64,000 nt of DNA from Niabella agricola (GCF_021538615.1 NZ_JAJHIZ010000003.1:744001-808000); one strand, 5' to 3'; counted from the stretch's first letter, positions 30,160-39,237 are shown. The notes: generated from the sequence alone by a model not told the origin. Numbers and translations are program-made.

Positions 30160-31530
30160 TTATTGCCAGACTGTTTTAATGTTTACAAATTCCTTAATAC
30201 CAAAACTGCCCAGTTCACGCCCATAACCCGATTGCTGAATGCCACCAAAGGGTACACGCGGATCCGATTTAACCAGGGTATTCACAAAACAGGCCCCGGC
30301 CTGCAGCTGTTCCCGTGCAATGCGCGTTCCTTTTTTTATGTCCCTGGTGAACACGGCTGCTCCCAGACCGAAGCGGGTATCATTTGCAATTTCAATGGCA
30401 TGCGCTTCATTCCGCGCAGTGATCACACAGGCAACCGGACCAAACAGCTCTTCTTCATAGCCAGACATCCCCTTTTTTACACCAGTTAAGATTGTAGGTG
30501 CATAAAATGCATGTTTCCCTTTAAATTCAGGAATGTTGCCCCCTAAAATGCAGGTTGCGCCTGCTGCAATATTTTCCTGTACCTGCCGGTGCAGTTCATC
30601 CCGGAGATCTGCACGGGACATCGGGCCCAGCTCCGTTTGTACGTCGAGAGGATCTCCCAGTTTTTTATTACGCATTTGTTCAAGAAAAAGCCGTGTAAAT
30701 TCTTTTTCAACTTTTTTCACTACAATAAACCGTTTTGCCGCAATGCAGCTTTGCCCGTTATTGATTAACCGGCTCTGCGCGCAAACCCTTGCGGCCAGTT
30801 CCAGGTCCGCATCTTCCAGGATCAGGTAGGGATCACTGCCGCCCAGCTCCAGTACGGTTTTCTTTATCTGCCGGCCGGCCTGTGCGGCAACCTGGCTGCC
30901 TGCCGCAGTACTCCCGGTTAACGTAATGGCTTTTACGAACGGATGACCGATGACGCCATTGACTGCGTTGCTTCCCACCAGCAGGGTTTGAAATACACCC
31001 TTGGGGAAGCCCGCCTTTAACAGCAACGCTTCAATGGAAAGGGCGCAACCCGGCACATTGGAAGCATGTTTCAGCAGCCCCGTATTCCCGGCCATCAAAG
31101 CCGGCGCAATAAAGCGAAAGCATTGCCAGTAAGGAAAGTTCCAGGGCATCACGGCCAACACCACACCCAGGGGCTGATACGTAACAAAACTGTTCCGGGC
31201 ATCGGTTTTTACTTGTTCATCGTTTAAAAAAGCGGCTCCCTTCTGCGCATAATAGGTACATACCGCGGCACACTTTTCAATTTCAGCAACACCATCCCTT
31301 AGCGGTTTCCCCATTTCCATTGCCATTAAAACCGCCAGGTCCTTTTTTTGTTGTTCCAACACGGCGGCCGTTTGCAACAACAGACGGGCCCGCTCTTCAA
31401 AACCTGTATTACGCCATTTCAGCCAGGCCTTGTGGCCTGCTTCAATTTTTTCTCTCACCACTTTTGCAGTATCCGCTTTATATTTTTTTATCCGCTTCCC
31501 GTTTAGCGGGTTGATTGATTGTATAGCCAT
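30160..31530 (-). CDS. NAD(P)-dependent aldehyde dehydrogenase, succinate-semialdehyde dehydrogenase (Sad/YneI) type
   Basis: Cytoplasmic aldehyde dehydrogenase of 456 aa, oxidising an aldehyde to an acid. Seen: PWNFPYWQ with Asn131, LELGGSDPYLILEDADLE with general base Glu228, NNGQSCIAAKRF with nucleophile Cys262, and the C-terminal PFGGIQQSGYGRELG. The short length and GxSDP form point to the GabD-related Sad/YneI group, which acts on succinate semialdehyde and similar omega-semialdehydes. In a locus with a DapA-family enzyme it could oxidise a semialdehyde formed from a 2-keto-3-deoxy acid; that is inference. Not tightly coupled to its neighbours. Confidence 0.92.
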   Translation of the reverse strand: MAIQSINPLNGKRIKKYKADTAKVVREKIEAGHKAWLKWRNTGFEERARLLLQTAAVLEQQKKDLAVLMAMEMGKPLRDGVAEIEKCAAVCTYYAQKGAAFLNDEQVKTDARNSFVTYQPLGVVLAVMPWNFPYWQCFRFIAPALMAGNTGLLKHASNVPGCALSIEALLLKAGFPKGVFQTLLVGSNAVNGVIGHPFVKAITLTGSTAAGSQVAAQAGRQIKKTVLELGGSDPYLILEDADLELAARVCAQSRLINNGQSCIAAKRFIVVKKVEKEFTRLFLEQMRNKKLGDPLDVQTELGPMSRADLRDELHRQVQENIAAGATCILGGNIPEFKGKHAFYAPTILTGVKKGMSGYEEELFGPVACVITARNEAHAIEIANDTRFGLGAAVFTRDIKKGTRIAREQLQAGACFVNTLVKSDPRVPFGGIQQSGYGRELGSFGIKEFVNIKTVWQ

Positions 31531-31915
31531 ACTATTATTTTCAGAAATTCAGGCTGTCGGCGCCTTTTTGGTTTTTAACGGCAACTGATCAGCGATCTGC
31601 CCTAAAGGTACTTTATTTGTGGATTTAGCAACGGAGATGCTCTTCCTGGCAGCATAACCAGTTTCCCCTATCCGGTCCTGACACCCGGGCCGGATAGACA
31701 GCGCTCTGGCCACGGAGGAAAGGCCGGGCGCGCAGCAGGGGCGGCCAAAATAAAAAATGAGATCAATAAAATACCGGATCAACACAGCCTCGGTCTCAAC
31801 CTTTTCCACCACGGGTCAACATTGTGAACCCTTTTTTGTGAGCAAAAAAATAAGTTCACAAAAAAAGGTTCACAAAAAAAGCGGCAAGGACCGCTGTACG
31901 CCAGTTGTCTTTACT
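31531..31915. other. Intergenic region between the sialidase-fold gene and aldehyde dehydrogenase
   Basis: This 385-bp stretch holds a strong A/T-rich inverted repeat (31824-31873, listed separately) and no convincing gene. An 87-codon open frame at 31549-31812 on the minus strand has no signal peptide, motif or family resemblance and is not called. Confidence 0.45.
31824..31873. repeat. Inverted repeat, GTGAACC...GGTTCAC hairpin
   Basis: Arms at 31824-31841 and 31856-31873 pair at 17 of 18 positions (GTGAACCCTTTTTTGTGA against its complement) around a 14-base loop. GTTCACAAAAAAA is also repeated directly (31854-31866 and again from 31869), giving a mixed inverted and direct repeat. It lies 43-92 bases beyond the 3' end of the minus-strand sialidase-fold gene, where it could stop transcription, although the flanks lack a clean U-run on that strand. 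A protein-binding site is also possible. Confidence 0.6.
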
Positions 31916-32935
31916 TTATTTCAGGAGTTTATTTAACGGGATACGGGTAAAATAGATATTCGCTTTCCCTTTATGTGAAGAATAATAACTCACCCAAAGC
32001 GCTTTTCCCCGGATCAGCAATCCGGGATAGCTGCAGTCGCCACCACTCTCCAGCACCTGCGTTTTAAGCAACTTACCATCAAGACCGGTGACAAGAATAC
32101 CCGTTTTGGCTCCACCGGCTACATACAGGCGGGTGCCGATGATCAGTTTTTTCTGGTCCGGCGTAAATATAAAATCAGGGCCGCCCAACCGGTAATCCAG
32201 CTTTTGGTAACTGAATGTTGTAAACGGCGCCCTGCCTGTAGCCAGCACCCCCAGCTGATCGCCCTGCTCCCTTCGGATCAGAATGAACATGGTTCCTTTC
32301 TTATCAAACCGGATCGTTGATTCATTGGGCATTCCATCGATATCCAGGTTCGCCGCCCTGGTAAAATTGTGCCCATCGGTTGTTTTTACCAGTGTGGCTG
32401 CACCTCCGCCTCCGTAATCAATCCCATATCCCGTGCCTTTATACCAGGTAAGCCGCCAGATCCAATTGTGACCATTGTTTTTGAGTACCGCTTTTTCCGG
32501 TGTGGTAAATTTCATATCCGCTCCCATAAAAGCCACATGCGGATGCATTGCCAACAGGCGCGATGGCTTCTTTGTTGTATCGTATACAGAACCGCCCATG
32601 AGACAGAGCATGCGCCCATCCGGCATTACGGAAATCTTCTGATCCCTGAGGTCAATGCCGTCCTTGCGGATGAGGGCAAAAGACTCCCAGTTATTACCGT
32701 CCCTGGTGCGGAGAATCCGTCCCACCCCGTTGACACCGGGTACATGTCCCGAGCCTTCCCGGAAACTGCAATATAGATACCCTTTATATTCGATCAGATC
32801 GGTAAAGGCATTGTGCGCTGCTCCGCTCCAGATTTCCCTACCCGGCCATACGGTAGCGGGAAGGGTTGCCGGGAATTGTGCCGGGCAAAGCCGGGCCCAA
32901 AGCAGCGCGAATGTAAGTACAGACCATTTTTTCAT
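31916..32935 (-). CDS. Sialidase-fold secreted protein
   Basis: Secreted protein of 339 aa from the ATG at 32935, which places a signal peptide first (MKKWSVLTFALLWARLCPAQ); a start 39 bases upstream would bury it. The pattern NAFTDLIEYKGYLYCSFREG, RILRTRDGNNWE, ISVMPDGRMLCLMGGSVYD and LVKTTDGHNFTRA is that of exo-alpha-sialidase-like propellers in Bacteroidota. There is an Arg-rich FREG motif but no complete set of GH33 catalytic residues that I can assign, so the activity is uncertain. It follows a small secreted binding-type gene by 110 bp. It is not a close copy of the 20.9-22.0 kb sialidase-fold protein. Confidence 0.8.
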   Translation of the reverse strand: MKKWSVLTFALLWARLCPAQFPATLPATVWPGREIWSGAAHNAFTDLIEYKGYLYCSFREGSGHVPGVNGVGRILRTRDGNNWESFALIRKDGIDLRDQKISVMPDGRMLCLMGGSVYDTTKKPSRLLAMHPHVAFMGADMKFTTPEKAVLKNNGHNWIWRLTWYKGTGYGIDYGGGGAATLVKTTDGHNFTRAANLDIDGMPNESTIRFDKKGTMFILIRREQGDQLGVLATGRAPFTTFSYQKLDYRLGGPDFIFTPDQKKLIIGTRLYVAGGAKTGILVTGLDGKLLKTQVLESGGDCSYPGLLIRGKALWVSYYSSHKGKANIYFTRIPLNKLLK

Positions 32936-33045
32936 TTGTTTTGCTTTAAAGTCTAACCGATTCTTAAACACCATCCGTATTATACAGGAACCTGGCGCGC
33001 CGCGGAAGCGCCATCCAGGATTTCTCCCGGAGGACCTGCAGATGC

Positions 33046-33621
33046 TTAGGGTGTAAATAATTCCTGTACCGGAGCATCATCAATAAACACTTCAAAATCA
33101 TCAAACCAGGCTTTACCGGTACCCGTCATTTTACACCCGAATACAACCGACTGTACGTTTCCTGAAATGGGAAGCTCAATGGAATATTTTTTCCAGTCCG
33201 AATTACCCTGAGCACTTTGCGCATCACTGTTCTTATCTGCAATAATAGCACCGATACCATTAAGTTGCATCCAGATACTGGCGACCCCGTTTGCAAGCCC
33301 CTCGGTTTTAATAAAACCCGTTACCCGGATGGTCTTCTTTCCGCTTACCATGTTTTGTGCGAGGTGGGTGTTGCACAACCCGCTTCCCCGCTCAGCCGGA
33401 GCTTCCGGCTTTGGCGTAATCAGCACCGATCCAAACCCGGAGTGCCCGGTTAAACTGGGAAGAATCAGGTACTGACCTTTTGTATTCTGCGGAAGCCAGC
33501 TGATCAGTTTGCCGCCAACATCAAACCACTCGAATCCATAATTCCGGATTATTTTCTGTGCCGACCCCTTTAAGGCAAAGACTGTGCAAAGCAGAACGGC
33601 CGATAGTTTTTTCACGATCAT
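33046..33621 (-). CDS. Small secreted protein with a predicted carbohydrate-binding jelly-roll fold
   Basis: Exported protein of 191 aa (signal peptide ending KGSAQ). The ending GKAWFDDFEVFIDD, together with RVTGFIKTEGLANGVASIW, is typical of galactose-binding-like beta-sandwich domains found next to esterases and peptidases in Bacteroidota; here the domain stands alone. No catalytic residues are seen. It is the first gene of the minus-strand locus and may help bind its substrate. Identification rests on pattern only. Confidence 0.65.
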   Translation of the reverse strand: MIVKKLSAVLLCTVFALKGSAQKIIRNYGFEWFDVGGKLISWLPQNTKGQYLILPSLTGHSGFGSVLITPKPEAPAERGSGLCNTHLAQNMVSGKKTIRVTGFIKTEGLANGVASIWMQLNGIGAIIADKNSDAQSAQGNSDWKKYSIELPISGNVQSVVFGCKMTGTGKAWFDDFEVFIDDAPVQELFTP

Positions 33622-33950
33622 AAGAAGTTGTTTTTTTTAATGTATGCCAACCCGTTGCTCCTCAACGGTTGCAAGCCGGGTTATGGCAGCCCGTTCAGCT
33701 AAAATAATAAATATATGAGATACCGGTGTATTTTCAGGTTCCCGGAATCCCGACCGCCCCTTCCCGGCAAAGGCATCGTAACCGCCTCATTCCGAGAGGT
33801 ATAATTTAGTTTACCTAAAGATGTATTTTTTGGTGCTGCTTTTGTATCTTCGCCGCTATGCCTTTCCGGATAAATAAAATGCCGGTTGGTATTATGTTTT
33901 AATGAATTATAGAATCTTTTTCTGAAAAGAAAAATAAAAAATGAAATTAA
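33622..33950. other. Divergent intergenic region upstream of rny
   Basis: This 329-bp gap separates the start of the secreted-protein gene (minus) from rny (plus), so it should contain both promoters. TATCTTCG at 33845-33852 is one base off the TAnnTTTG -7 element and about 98 bases upstream of rny, but no TTTG lies at the normal distance. The 33880-33950 stretch is AT-rich leader sequence. No gene is seen. Confidence 0.4.
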
Positions 33951-35510
33951 ATGGATCCTTTAATAATTGTTTACATCCTTGGCGGCCTCGTACTGGGCAT
34001 TATCGCCGGTAAATTGATCTTTGCAAAAAATACGCAGCAGAAAATTGAAGAAGCAGAGTTACATTCCAAAAACATCCTCAAAGAAGCAGAACTAAAGGCA
34101 GAAACGATCCGGAAGGAAAAAGAACTTGAAGCCAAAGAGCGGTTTGTTTCGTTGAAAGCGGCACATGAAAAAGAGGTGAATGAGCGCAACCGGAAACTGG
34201 CTGAATCCGAAAACCGCATCAAACAGAAAGAACAGTCGCTCAGCCAGAAAGAGGCCAATGCAGAAAAACAGATCAAGGAAAATGATGCGATCAAAGAAAA
34301 CCTGAACCGCCAGATAGAGGTCGTAAATAAAAAACGTACCGAACTGGAAAAACACCAGGAGGAGCATATCCGCCGCCTGGAAAAAATTGCAGGACTCTCT
34401 GCCGAGGAAGCCAAAAGCCAACTGGTTGAGAGCCTGAAAAACGAAGCACAAACACAGGCGATCGGTATCCAGCAGGAAATTATTGATGAAGCCAAACAAA
34501 AAGCCAATAAAGAGGCCCGTAAAATCATCATCCAAACCATCCAGCGTACTGCCGCCGAACAGGCGATTGAAAACTCGATCACTGTTTTCAACCTGGAAAG
34601 CGATGAAGTAAAAGGCCAGATCATTGGCCGCGAAGGACGCAATATCCGGGCCCTGGAAGCTGCTACCGGCGTGGATCTGATTGTAGACGACACTCCGGAA
34701 GCCATCCTGCTTTCCTGTTTTGACCCGCTGCGCCGTGAGATTGCACGACTGAGTTTACAGCGCCTGGTTACCGACGGACGGATTCACCCGGCCCGTATTG
34801 AAGAAGTGGTGGAAAAGACCCGTAAACAGATTGAGGAACAGGTAATGGAAATTGGTGAACGTACCGTGATTGACCTGGGTATTCATGGATTGCATAAAGA
34901 ACTGGTGCGGATGGTAGGCCGGATGCGTTATCGTTCTTCTTACGGACAAAACCTGCTGATGCATAGCCGGGAAACCGCCAATCTTTGCGCCATCATGGCT
35001 TCCGAACTGGGTCTGAATCCCAAGCTGGCGAAACGCGCCGGGTTATTGCATGATATTGGTAAGGTACCGGATGAAGAATCGGAGCTGAGCCACGCCCTGC
35101 TGGGGGCAAAACTGGCCGAAAAATACGGCGAGAACCCGGCAGTTGTAAATGCCATCGCCGCGCACCACGATGAGGTGGAAATGCAATACGTGATTTCTCC
35201 CATTGTACAGGCCTGCGATGCCATCAGCGGCGCCCGTCCGGGAGCCCGCCGGGAGATCATGCAGCAATACCTGCAACGGATCAAAGACCTGGAAAACCTG
35301 GCCACCAGTTATCCCGGTGTGGAGAAGGCTTATGCGATCCAGGCGGGCCGTGAACTGCGGGTAATTGTAGAGTCGGATAAAGTTTCCGACCAGGACAGTG
35401 ATAAACTCTCTTTTGAGATTGCGCAGAAGATCCAAACAGAAATGACCTTCCCCGGTCAAATCAAGGTAACCGTAATCCGGGAAAAAAGAGCGGTGAACGT
35501 AGCCCGATAA
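33951..35510 (+). CDS. rny: Ribonuclease Y
   Basis: Membrane-anchored endoribonuclease that starts mRNA decay, 519 aa. Seen: N-terminal membrane helix ([20 protein letters not shown]), a long charged coiled coil to about residue 200, a KH RNA-binding domain ([20 protein letters not shown], GxxG at 226-229), and an HD metal-dependent phosphodiesterase domain with [12 protein letters not shown] (His367/Asp368) and [11 protein letters not shown]. Length matches the family. It stands alone with its own terminator 20 bases after the stop codon. Confidence 0.97.
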   Translation: MDPLIIVYILGGLVLGIIAGKLIFAKNTQQKIEEAELHSKNILKEAELKAETIRKEKELEAKERFVSLKAAHEKEVNERNRKLAESENRIKQKEQSLSQKEANAEKQIKENDAIKENLNRQIEVVNKKRTELEKHQEEHIRRLEKIAGLSAEEAKSQLVESLKNEAQTQAIGIQQEIIDEAKQKANKEARKIIIQTIQRTAAEQAIENSITVFNLESDEVKGQIIGREGRNIRALEAATGVDLIVDDTPEAILLSCFDPLRREIARLSLQRLVTDGRIHPARIEEVVEKTRKQIEEQVMEIGERTVIDLGIHGLHKELVRMVGRMRYRSSYGQNLLMHSRETANLCAIMASELGLNPKLAKRAGLLHDIGKVPDEESELSHALLGAKLAEKYGENPAVVNAIAAHHDEVEMQYVISPIVQACDAISGARPGARREIMQQYLQRIKDLENLATSYPGVEKAYAIQAGRELRVIVESDKVSDQDSDKLSFEIAQKIQTEMTFPGQIKVTVIREKRAVNVAR

Positions 35511-35530
35511 AAAGATATCAACCCTGCAAC

Positions 35531-35563
35531 AACCGTTTCAGCATTCCTGAGGCGGTTTTTTTT
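35531..35563 (+). terminator. Rho-independent terminator of rny
   Basis: Stem AACCGTTTCAG / CTGAGGCGGTT (11 pairs, two G-U) with loop CATTC, followed by an eight-base T-run. It begins 20 bases after the rny stop codon. Confidence 0.85.
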
Positions 35564-35579
35564 ATGCCCAATGTTCAGC

Positions 35580-36230
35580 TCAAGGCCGATCTCTGGGATC
35601 ATTTATTTCGCAGGTTATCGAAACAAATGTATTTTTTTGTTGACTCCGGACGATTGCCATCCTGTCGTAATAGATCCAGCCAGACCGTATATCTACCGCA
35701 ATCGCCCGGCAATACTTGATCGGCTGGCCATCTTGTTTTTCCCGGTACTGAAACAATAGCACCTGCCAAATCAAACAATCCTGAAAAGGGTCATGAAACA
35801 GCCTTTCCCCTGCACTTTTTGTCTTGTATCCTTTTGTTGCTGCATATTGCGATACCTGCTTTACGGCCTCCGATCTCCCATTTAAAACGGCTACCGTATA
35901 AGATCCGTTTCTCGGTAACCCATATTTCAGTACCTGGCCATACACATCAAAATTTAACTCAAAACTATACTGCACCTTACTGTTTTTGGAGTTCATATAA
36001 ATGTAATGCAGGTGATACCTGGGGATAGGCGTATAATGAATTGCTTCGTCTTCCGTTAAGCAACAGGCATCAAGATCATACAACACGGCCGTATTGAACC
36101 GTGCGTCCGCGCTGTGTTCAGCCAGGGAATTCTGTATGATTTTTGTCGCGCGGCGCTGTATATCAACAGGCAGTTTCTCAAATTCGGTAATAATTTCCGG
36201 GGGAGGGTGCTTTGATTTTTTTGGCTTCAT
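35580..36230 (-). CDS. Hypothetical protein
   Basis: A 216-aa protein I do not recognise. It starts MKPKKSKHPPPE at an ATG (36230); a TTG one codon upstream is the alternative. No signal peptide or membrane helix is visible, so it is probably cytoplasmic. The sequence is balanced and rich in Tyr and aromatic residues (YHLHYIYMNS, YSFELNFDVYG, SGWIYYDRM) with two adjacent cysteines (DACCLTED), which does not look like a chance frame. It is convergent with rny and faces away from the beta-barrel genes. No family or function is assigned. Confidence 0.6.
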   Translation of the reverse strand: MKPKKSKHPPPEIITEFEKLPVDIQRRATKIIQNSLAEHSADARFNTAVLYDLDACCLTEDEAIHYTPIPRYHLHYIYMNSKNSKVQYSFELNFDVYGQVLKYGLPRNGSYTVAVLNGRSEAVKQVSQYAATKGYKTKSAGERLFHDPFQDCLIWQVLLFQYREKQDGQPIKYCRAIAVDIRSGWIYYDRMAIVRSQQKNTFVSITCEINDPRDRP

Positions 36231-36417
36231 CAATTAAATTTAGAATAAAACCGAGCTACTCCCTCAAATAATCCTCCCAGGGGCAGCATCAGCGATTTCG
36301 AACGGTTCATTGTACCCATCAATCATTCAGAATCTTTACTATATGTGAAGACTTTTTTATTTACATTTTATTCTGATAATCATTCGTTAAAGCCGTTCTC
36401 AGAAGTTATGGTTTCCC

Positions 36418-36425
36418 TATTTTTG
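36418..36425 (+). promoter_or_regulatory. Possible -7 promoter element for the beta-barrel pair
   Basis: TATTTTTG fits the Bacteroidota -7 consensus TAnnTTTG and lies 46 bases upstream of the first beta-barrel ATG. No clear TTTG -33 element is seen about 20 bases further upstream. Confidence 0.35.
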
Positions 36426-36470
36426 GATCCTTGTTCAAAATTGACTTTTTAACCTTCAAAAACTAAATTT

Positions 36471-37106
36471 ATGAAGACAAAACTACTCACCGTAGCCTTG
36501 CTGACATGCACGTATTTTTATTCGAACGCCCAGGTTGAAAAAGGGTCTACGCTTTTGGGTGGCCAGCTTGGCTTTACTACACAAGGCGACACATCCAGTA
36601 AAAACAACACCAATGGGCAGATCAATATCCGGGCGGGCAAAGCCTATAAGGATAATATGGTATTCGGCATCAGCCTGGGATATGCCGGTGCTAAGAATGA
36701 AATGAATCCCGATGTGAATGACCAAAAAAATACAAGTTATACAGCAGGCATTTTTAACCGGTGTTATAAAGAGCTGGGGCATGATTTCTACTTTTTCGGT
36801 GAAGCCGGCCTCGGTTATTCCTACGGAAAAACAACATGGACGGACAACCTGCCTTCTTCCCAAAAAAAACGCAGCCTAACCTCCTCTTCGGTAGGACTGG
36901 GAGTTACGCCGGGGATCGCATACCGGGTATTGGATCACCTACATATGGAGCTTCTCATTCCCTCGTTGTTAGCGGTCAATTACAGCAGCAATAAATTAAA
37001 ATCGGAGGGAACAGAATCATATAAAAACCACACCTTCAGCTTTAATACCGCCTTCAACAGGAACCCGCTGGAATCTCTAGGTGTTGGATTCAGTCTTATT
37101 TTTTAA
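36471..37106 (+). CDS. Small outer membrane beta-barrel protein
   Basis: Exported protein of 211 aa with a signal peptide (MKTKLLTVALLTCTYFYSNAQ) and alternating hydrophobic/glycine strands through to a C-terminal aromatic (VGFSLIF), the pattern of an OmpA/OmpW-like 8-strand barrel. Shared words with the next gene (FGEAGL/FGEASL, PGIAYRV/PGIAYQV, ELLIPSLL/ELLLPDLL) show that they are tandem paralogs. Sixteen bases separate the two, so they form an operon. Function unknown; no enzymatic motif. Confidence 0.8.
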   Translation: MKTKLLTVALLTCTYFYSNAQVEKGSTLLGGQLGFTTQGDTSSKNNTNGQINIRAGKAYKDNMVFGISLGYAGAKNEMNPDVNDQKNTSYTAGIFNRCYKELGHDFYFFGEAGLGYSYGKTTWTDNLPSSQKKRSLTSSSVGLGVTPGIAYRVLDHLHMELLIPSLLAVNYSSNKLKSEGTESYKNHTFSFNTAFNRNPLESLGVGFSLIF

Positions 37107-37122
37107 ATCTGAAGCCAGTATC

Positions 37123-37791
37123 ATGATTAAAAAAATAGTTACGCTCCTTTTGGTGTTGGTTTGCACTTCCGGGGCAGTCTTTTCCCAAATAGACAAAGGC
37201 GCTTTTTTAACCCGGTTCTCGGTAAACAACAATAAGGCGACACTCAATTATGAGGGTAACATAAATAACCATATAAAAGGTAATACATACGCGTTAGCTC
37301 CGGGATATGCGATCAAAAATAACCTGGTGCTGGGTTTATTCGGAGGATTGGGGCATTACAAAACTGAAACCATAAGCGCATTCACTACGGCGCAAACGAA
37401 ATCAAAAAACTATGTTGCCGGGGCCTTTATAAAAATGTACCGCTCCCTGCCCAACCGGTTTTTTGTGTTCGGAGAAGCCAGCCTTTCCCATGCATGGAAT
37501 GATGTGACCAGTCAACACCATTATCAGCCGGTCAATGGCCCCGAACAGGTCACTAACTACGCTGCAAAAGGGAACAACAGTAATGCCTCATTTAAGCCGG
37601 GAATCGCATACCAGGTGTTTTCCGGGCTTCAATTTGAATTGTTATTGCCCGATCTGCTAGTCGTTGGCTACAACCGGTCTAAAACGGAAAGCGAGGGCAA
37701 AACCAATACGGCGAAATCATGGAATGCGTTTACCGGCCTGGATAAACACCCCTTGAAACAATTGAGTTTTGGTGCCACCCTTTTGCTTTGA
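37123..37791 (+). CDS. Small outer membrane beta-barrel protein (paralog of the preceding gene)
   Basis: Exported protein of 222 aa; the ATG at 37123 places a signal peptide first (MIKKIVTLLLVLVCTSGAVFSQ), while the open frame begins earlier within the previous gene. Barrel-like alternating strands run to a C-terminal LGATLLL-type end (FGATLLL). Similar to the preceding protein in strand pattern and the FGEAS, KPGIAYQVF and LELLLPDLL segments but clearly diverged, so the duplication is old. Function unknown. Confidence 0.78.
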   Translation: MIKKIVTLLLVLVCTSGAVFSQIDKGAFLTRFSVNNNKATLNYEGNINNHIKGNTYALAPGYAIKNNLVLGLFGGLGHYKTETISAFTTAQTKSKNYVAGAFIKMYRSLPNRFFVFGEASLSHAWNDVTSQHHYQPVNGPEQVTNYAAKGNNSNASFKPGIAYQVFSGLQFELLLPDLLVVGYNRSKTESEGKTNTAKSWNAFTGLDKHPLKQLSFGATLLL

Positions 37792-37885
37792 TGAATCCGG
37801 TTGTAATCCTGCAGATTTCAAATGACCGGTATAATCAAATCTGCGCACCCATAATTTAAGCAGCCATTTTCCATAACCTTACCCG

Positions 37886-37893
37886 TACCTTTG
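37886..37893 (+). promoter_or_regulatory. Possible -7 promoter element for the Bcr/CflA-type transporter
   Basis: TACCTTTG is a perfect TAnnTTTG element only 10 bases before the ATG at 37904. If used, transcription would start about 4 bases before the start codon, giving an almost leaderless mRNA. No TTTG -33 element is evident. Confidence 0.4.
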
Positions 37894-37903
37894 CTCCTGA
37901 TTT

Positions 37904-39136
37904 ATGAAGGAGCAAAGGTTTATTCGTTTACTGATACTGGGTTTGCTATCTGCTATCGGTCCGTTTTCTATTGATATGTACCTCCCCGGCTTCCCGGATA
38001 TTGCAAAAGACCTGCATACCAATGTAAGCAATGTTTCACTCACGCTTTCCGGTTTTTTCATTGGCATATCGATCGGCCAGCTGCTCTATGGCCCCCTTCT
38101 GGATAAATACGGCCGTAAAAAGCCCCTGTACTTTGGAATGGCCGTATATATATTAACGTCCTTTGGCTGTGCGATGGTCGGTTCTATCGAAATGCTGATT
38201 GCCCTGCGTTTTTTTCAGGCCATCGGCGGCTGTGTGGGCATGGTAGCCTCCCGGGCTATTGTAAGGGATCTTTTCGACGTAAGCGAAAACGCCAAAATAT
38301 TCTCCCTGCTGATGCTGGTAGTAGGAGTATCCCCCATTATAGCCCCAACCGCAGGCGGATACCTTGCCGCGGCCTTCGGATGGCAGGCCATTTTCATCGT
38401 ACTGGGCATCATCGGCACCGTTATCCTCTGCATGGTGGTATTCCTTTTGCCCGAATCAAAAAAGCCCGACCCCCACTACTCCCTTTATCCAAGGTCTATT
38501 CTTGGAAAATTCGGAATGGTGTTCCGGGAGCGGCAGTTTGTTACCTATGCCATTGCAGGATCGTTTACAGCCGCCGGGCTTTATGCGTATATCGCAGGTT
38601 CTCCCCATGTATTTATGGAGCTCTTTGGTGTAAGTGAAAAAGTGTATGGCTGGATCTTTACGATTGTAGCCGCTGGACTGGTAATGGCTACCCAGATCAA
38701 TGCCCGCATCCTGCGAACATATTCCAGCGAATACATCATTCCCCGGGCCATCAGCTTTCAAACCCTTACCGGGATCCTGCTGCTGTCAGGGTTTGCGCTG
38801 AACTGGTGGGGATTGTACAGCAGCATTGTACTCTGTTGTATCTTCCTGGCCTGCCAGGGCTTTACTTTTCCCAATGCCTCTGCCCTGGCCATTGCTCCTT
38901 TTCATGAAAACGCAGGAAGCGCTTCCGCCCTTCTGGGTTGCATCCAGATGGCCGTGGGGGCTTTCAGCACAGTAATGGTGAGCTTATTTCACAACGAAAC
39001 GGCGGTTCCGATGGGCGGAATCATGGCGTTTTGTGCCTTTACAGCGCTCTGTATCCTGCTTTTTGGCCGGCGGGCAATCCGGAAACGAAGGGAACCTATT
39101 GAATCACAAACAGTTGATATGCTTAAGCGCCTGTAA
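37904..39136 (+). CDS. Bcr/CflA-family MFS drug exporter
   Basis: Inner-membrane proton-driven exporter, 410 aa, about 12 helices. Seen: SAIGPFSIDMYLPGFPDIA at helix 1, typical of the DHA1/Bcr group, GPLLDKYGRKKPLYFGM in loop 2-3, and RFFQAIGGCVGMVASRAIVRD in helices 4-5. Members export bicyclomycin, chloramphenicol or sulfonamides; the real substrate here is unknown. Single-gene unit between the barrel pair and rplS. Confidence 0.92.
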   Translation: MKEQRFIRLLILGLLSAIGPFSIDMYLPGFPDIAKDLHTNVSNVSLTLSGFFIGISIGQLLYGPLLDKYGRKKPLYFGMAVYILTSFGCAMVGSIEMLIALRFFQAIGGCVGMVASRAIVRDLFDVSENAKIFSLLMLVVGVSPIIAPTAGGYLAAAFGWQAIFIVLGIIGTVILCMVVFLLPESKKPDPHYSLYPRSILGKFGMVFRERQFVTYAIAGSFTAAGLYAYIAGSPHVFMELFGVSEKVYGWIFTIVAAGLVMATQINARILRTYSSEYIIPRAISFQTLTGILLLSGFALNWWGLYSSIVLCCIFLACQGFTFPNASALAIAPFHENAGSASALLGCIQMAVGAFSTVMVSLFHNETAVPMGGIMAFCAFTALCILLFGRRAIRKRREPIESQTVDMLKRL

Positions 39137-39166
39137 ATAGCTTTCGAAGCAATATCTGCTCTTTTT

Positions 39167-39198
39167 TTTGGAAAATATTAATTTCCTTGCTACCTTTG
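39167..39198 (+). promoter_or_regulatory. Promoter of rplS
   Basis: TTTG at 39167-39170 and TACCTTTG at 39191-39198, separated by 20 bases, match the Bacteroidota -33 / -7 consensus in full. Transcription would start near 39205, about 33 bases before the rplS start. Confidence 0.75.
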
Positions 39199-39237
39199 CA
39201 TCCCGATAATTAAAATCGGGACTAAAAATTTTGAGTT

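Noticed and set aside
31549..31812. 87-codon minus-strand frame in the gap before the aldehyde dehydrogenase
   Set aside because: Low-information peptide with no motif, next to a hairpin region; it fits chance in a GC-balanced stretch.
22152..33621. Calling the second glycan locus a sialic acid locus
   Set aside because: The sialidase-fold proteins lack the RIP arginine motif or a complete GH33 set, no NanE-type epimerase or NagA/NagB is nearby, and the aldolase loop is altered.
33829..33852. TTTG and TATCTTCG upstream of rny as a full promoter
   Set aside because: The spacing is 12 bases instead of about 20 and the -7 element has a mismatch, so it was not called as a promoter feature.
37812..37845. 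GCAGATTT...AAATCTGC hairpin after the second beta-barrel gene
   Set aside because: The 8-9-bp stem has a long loop and no T-run, so it was not called as a terminator.
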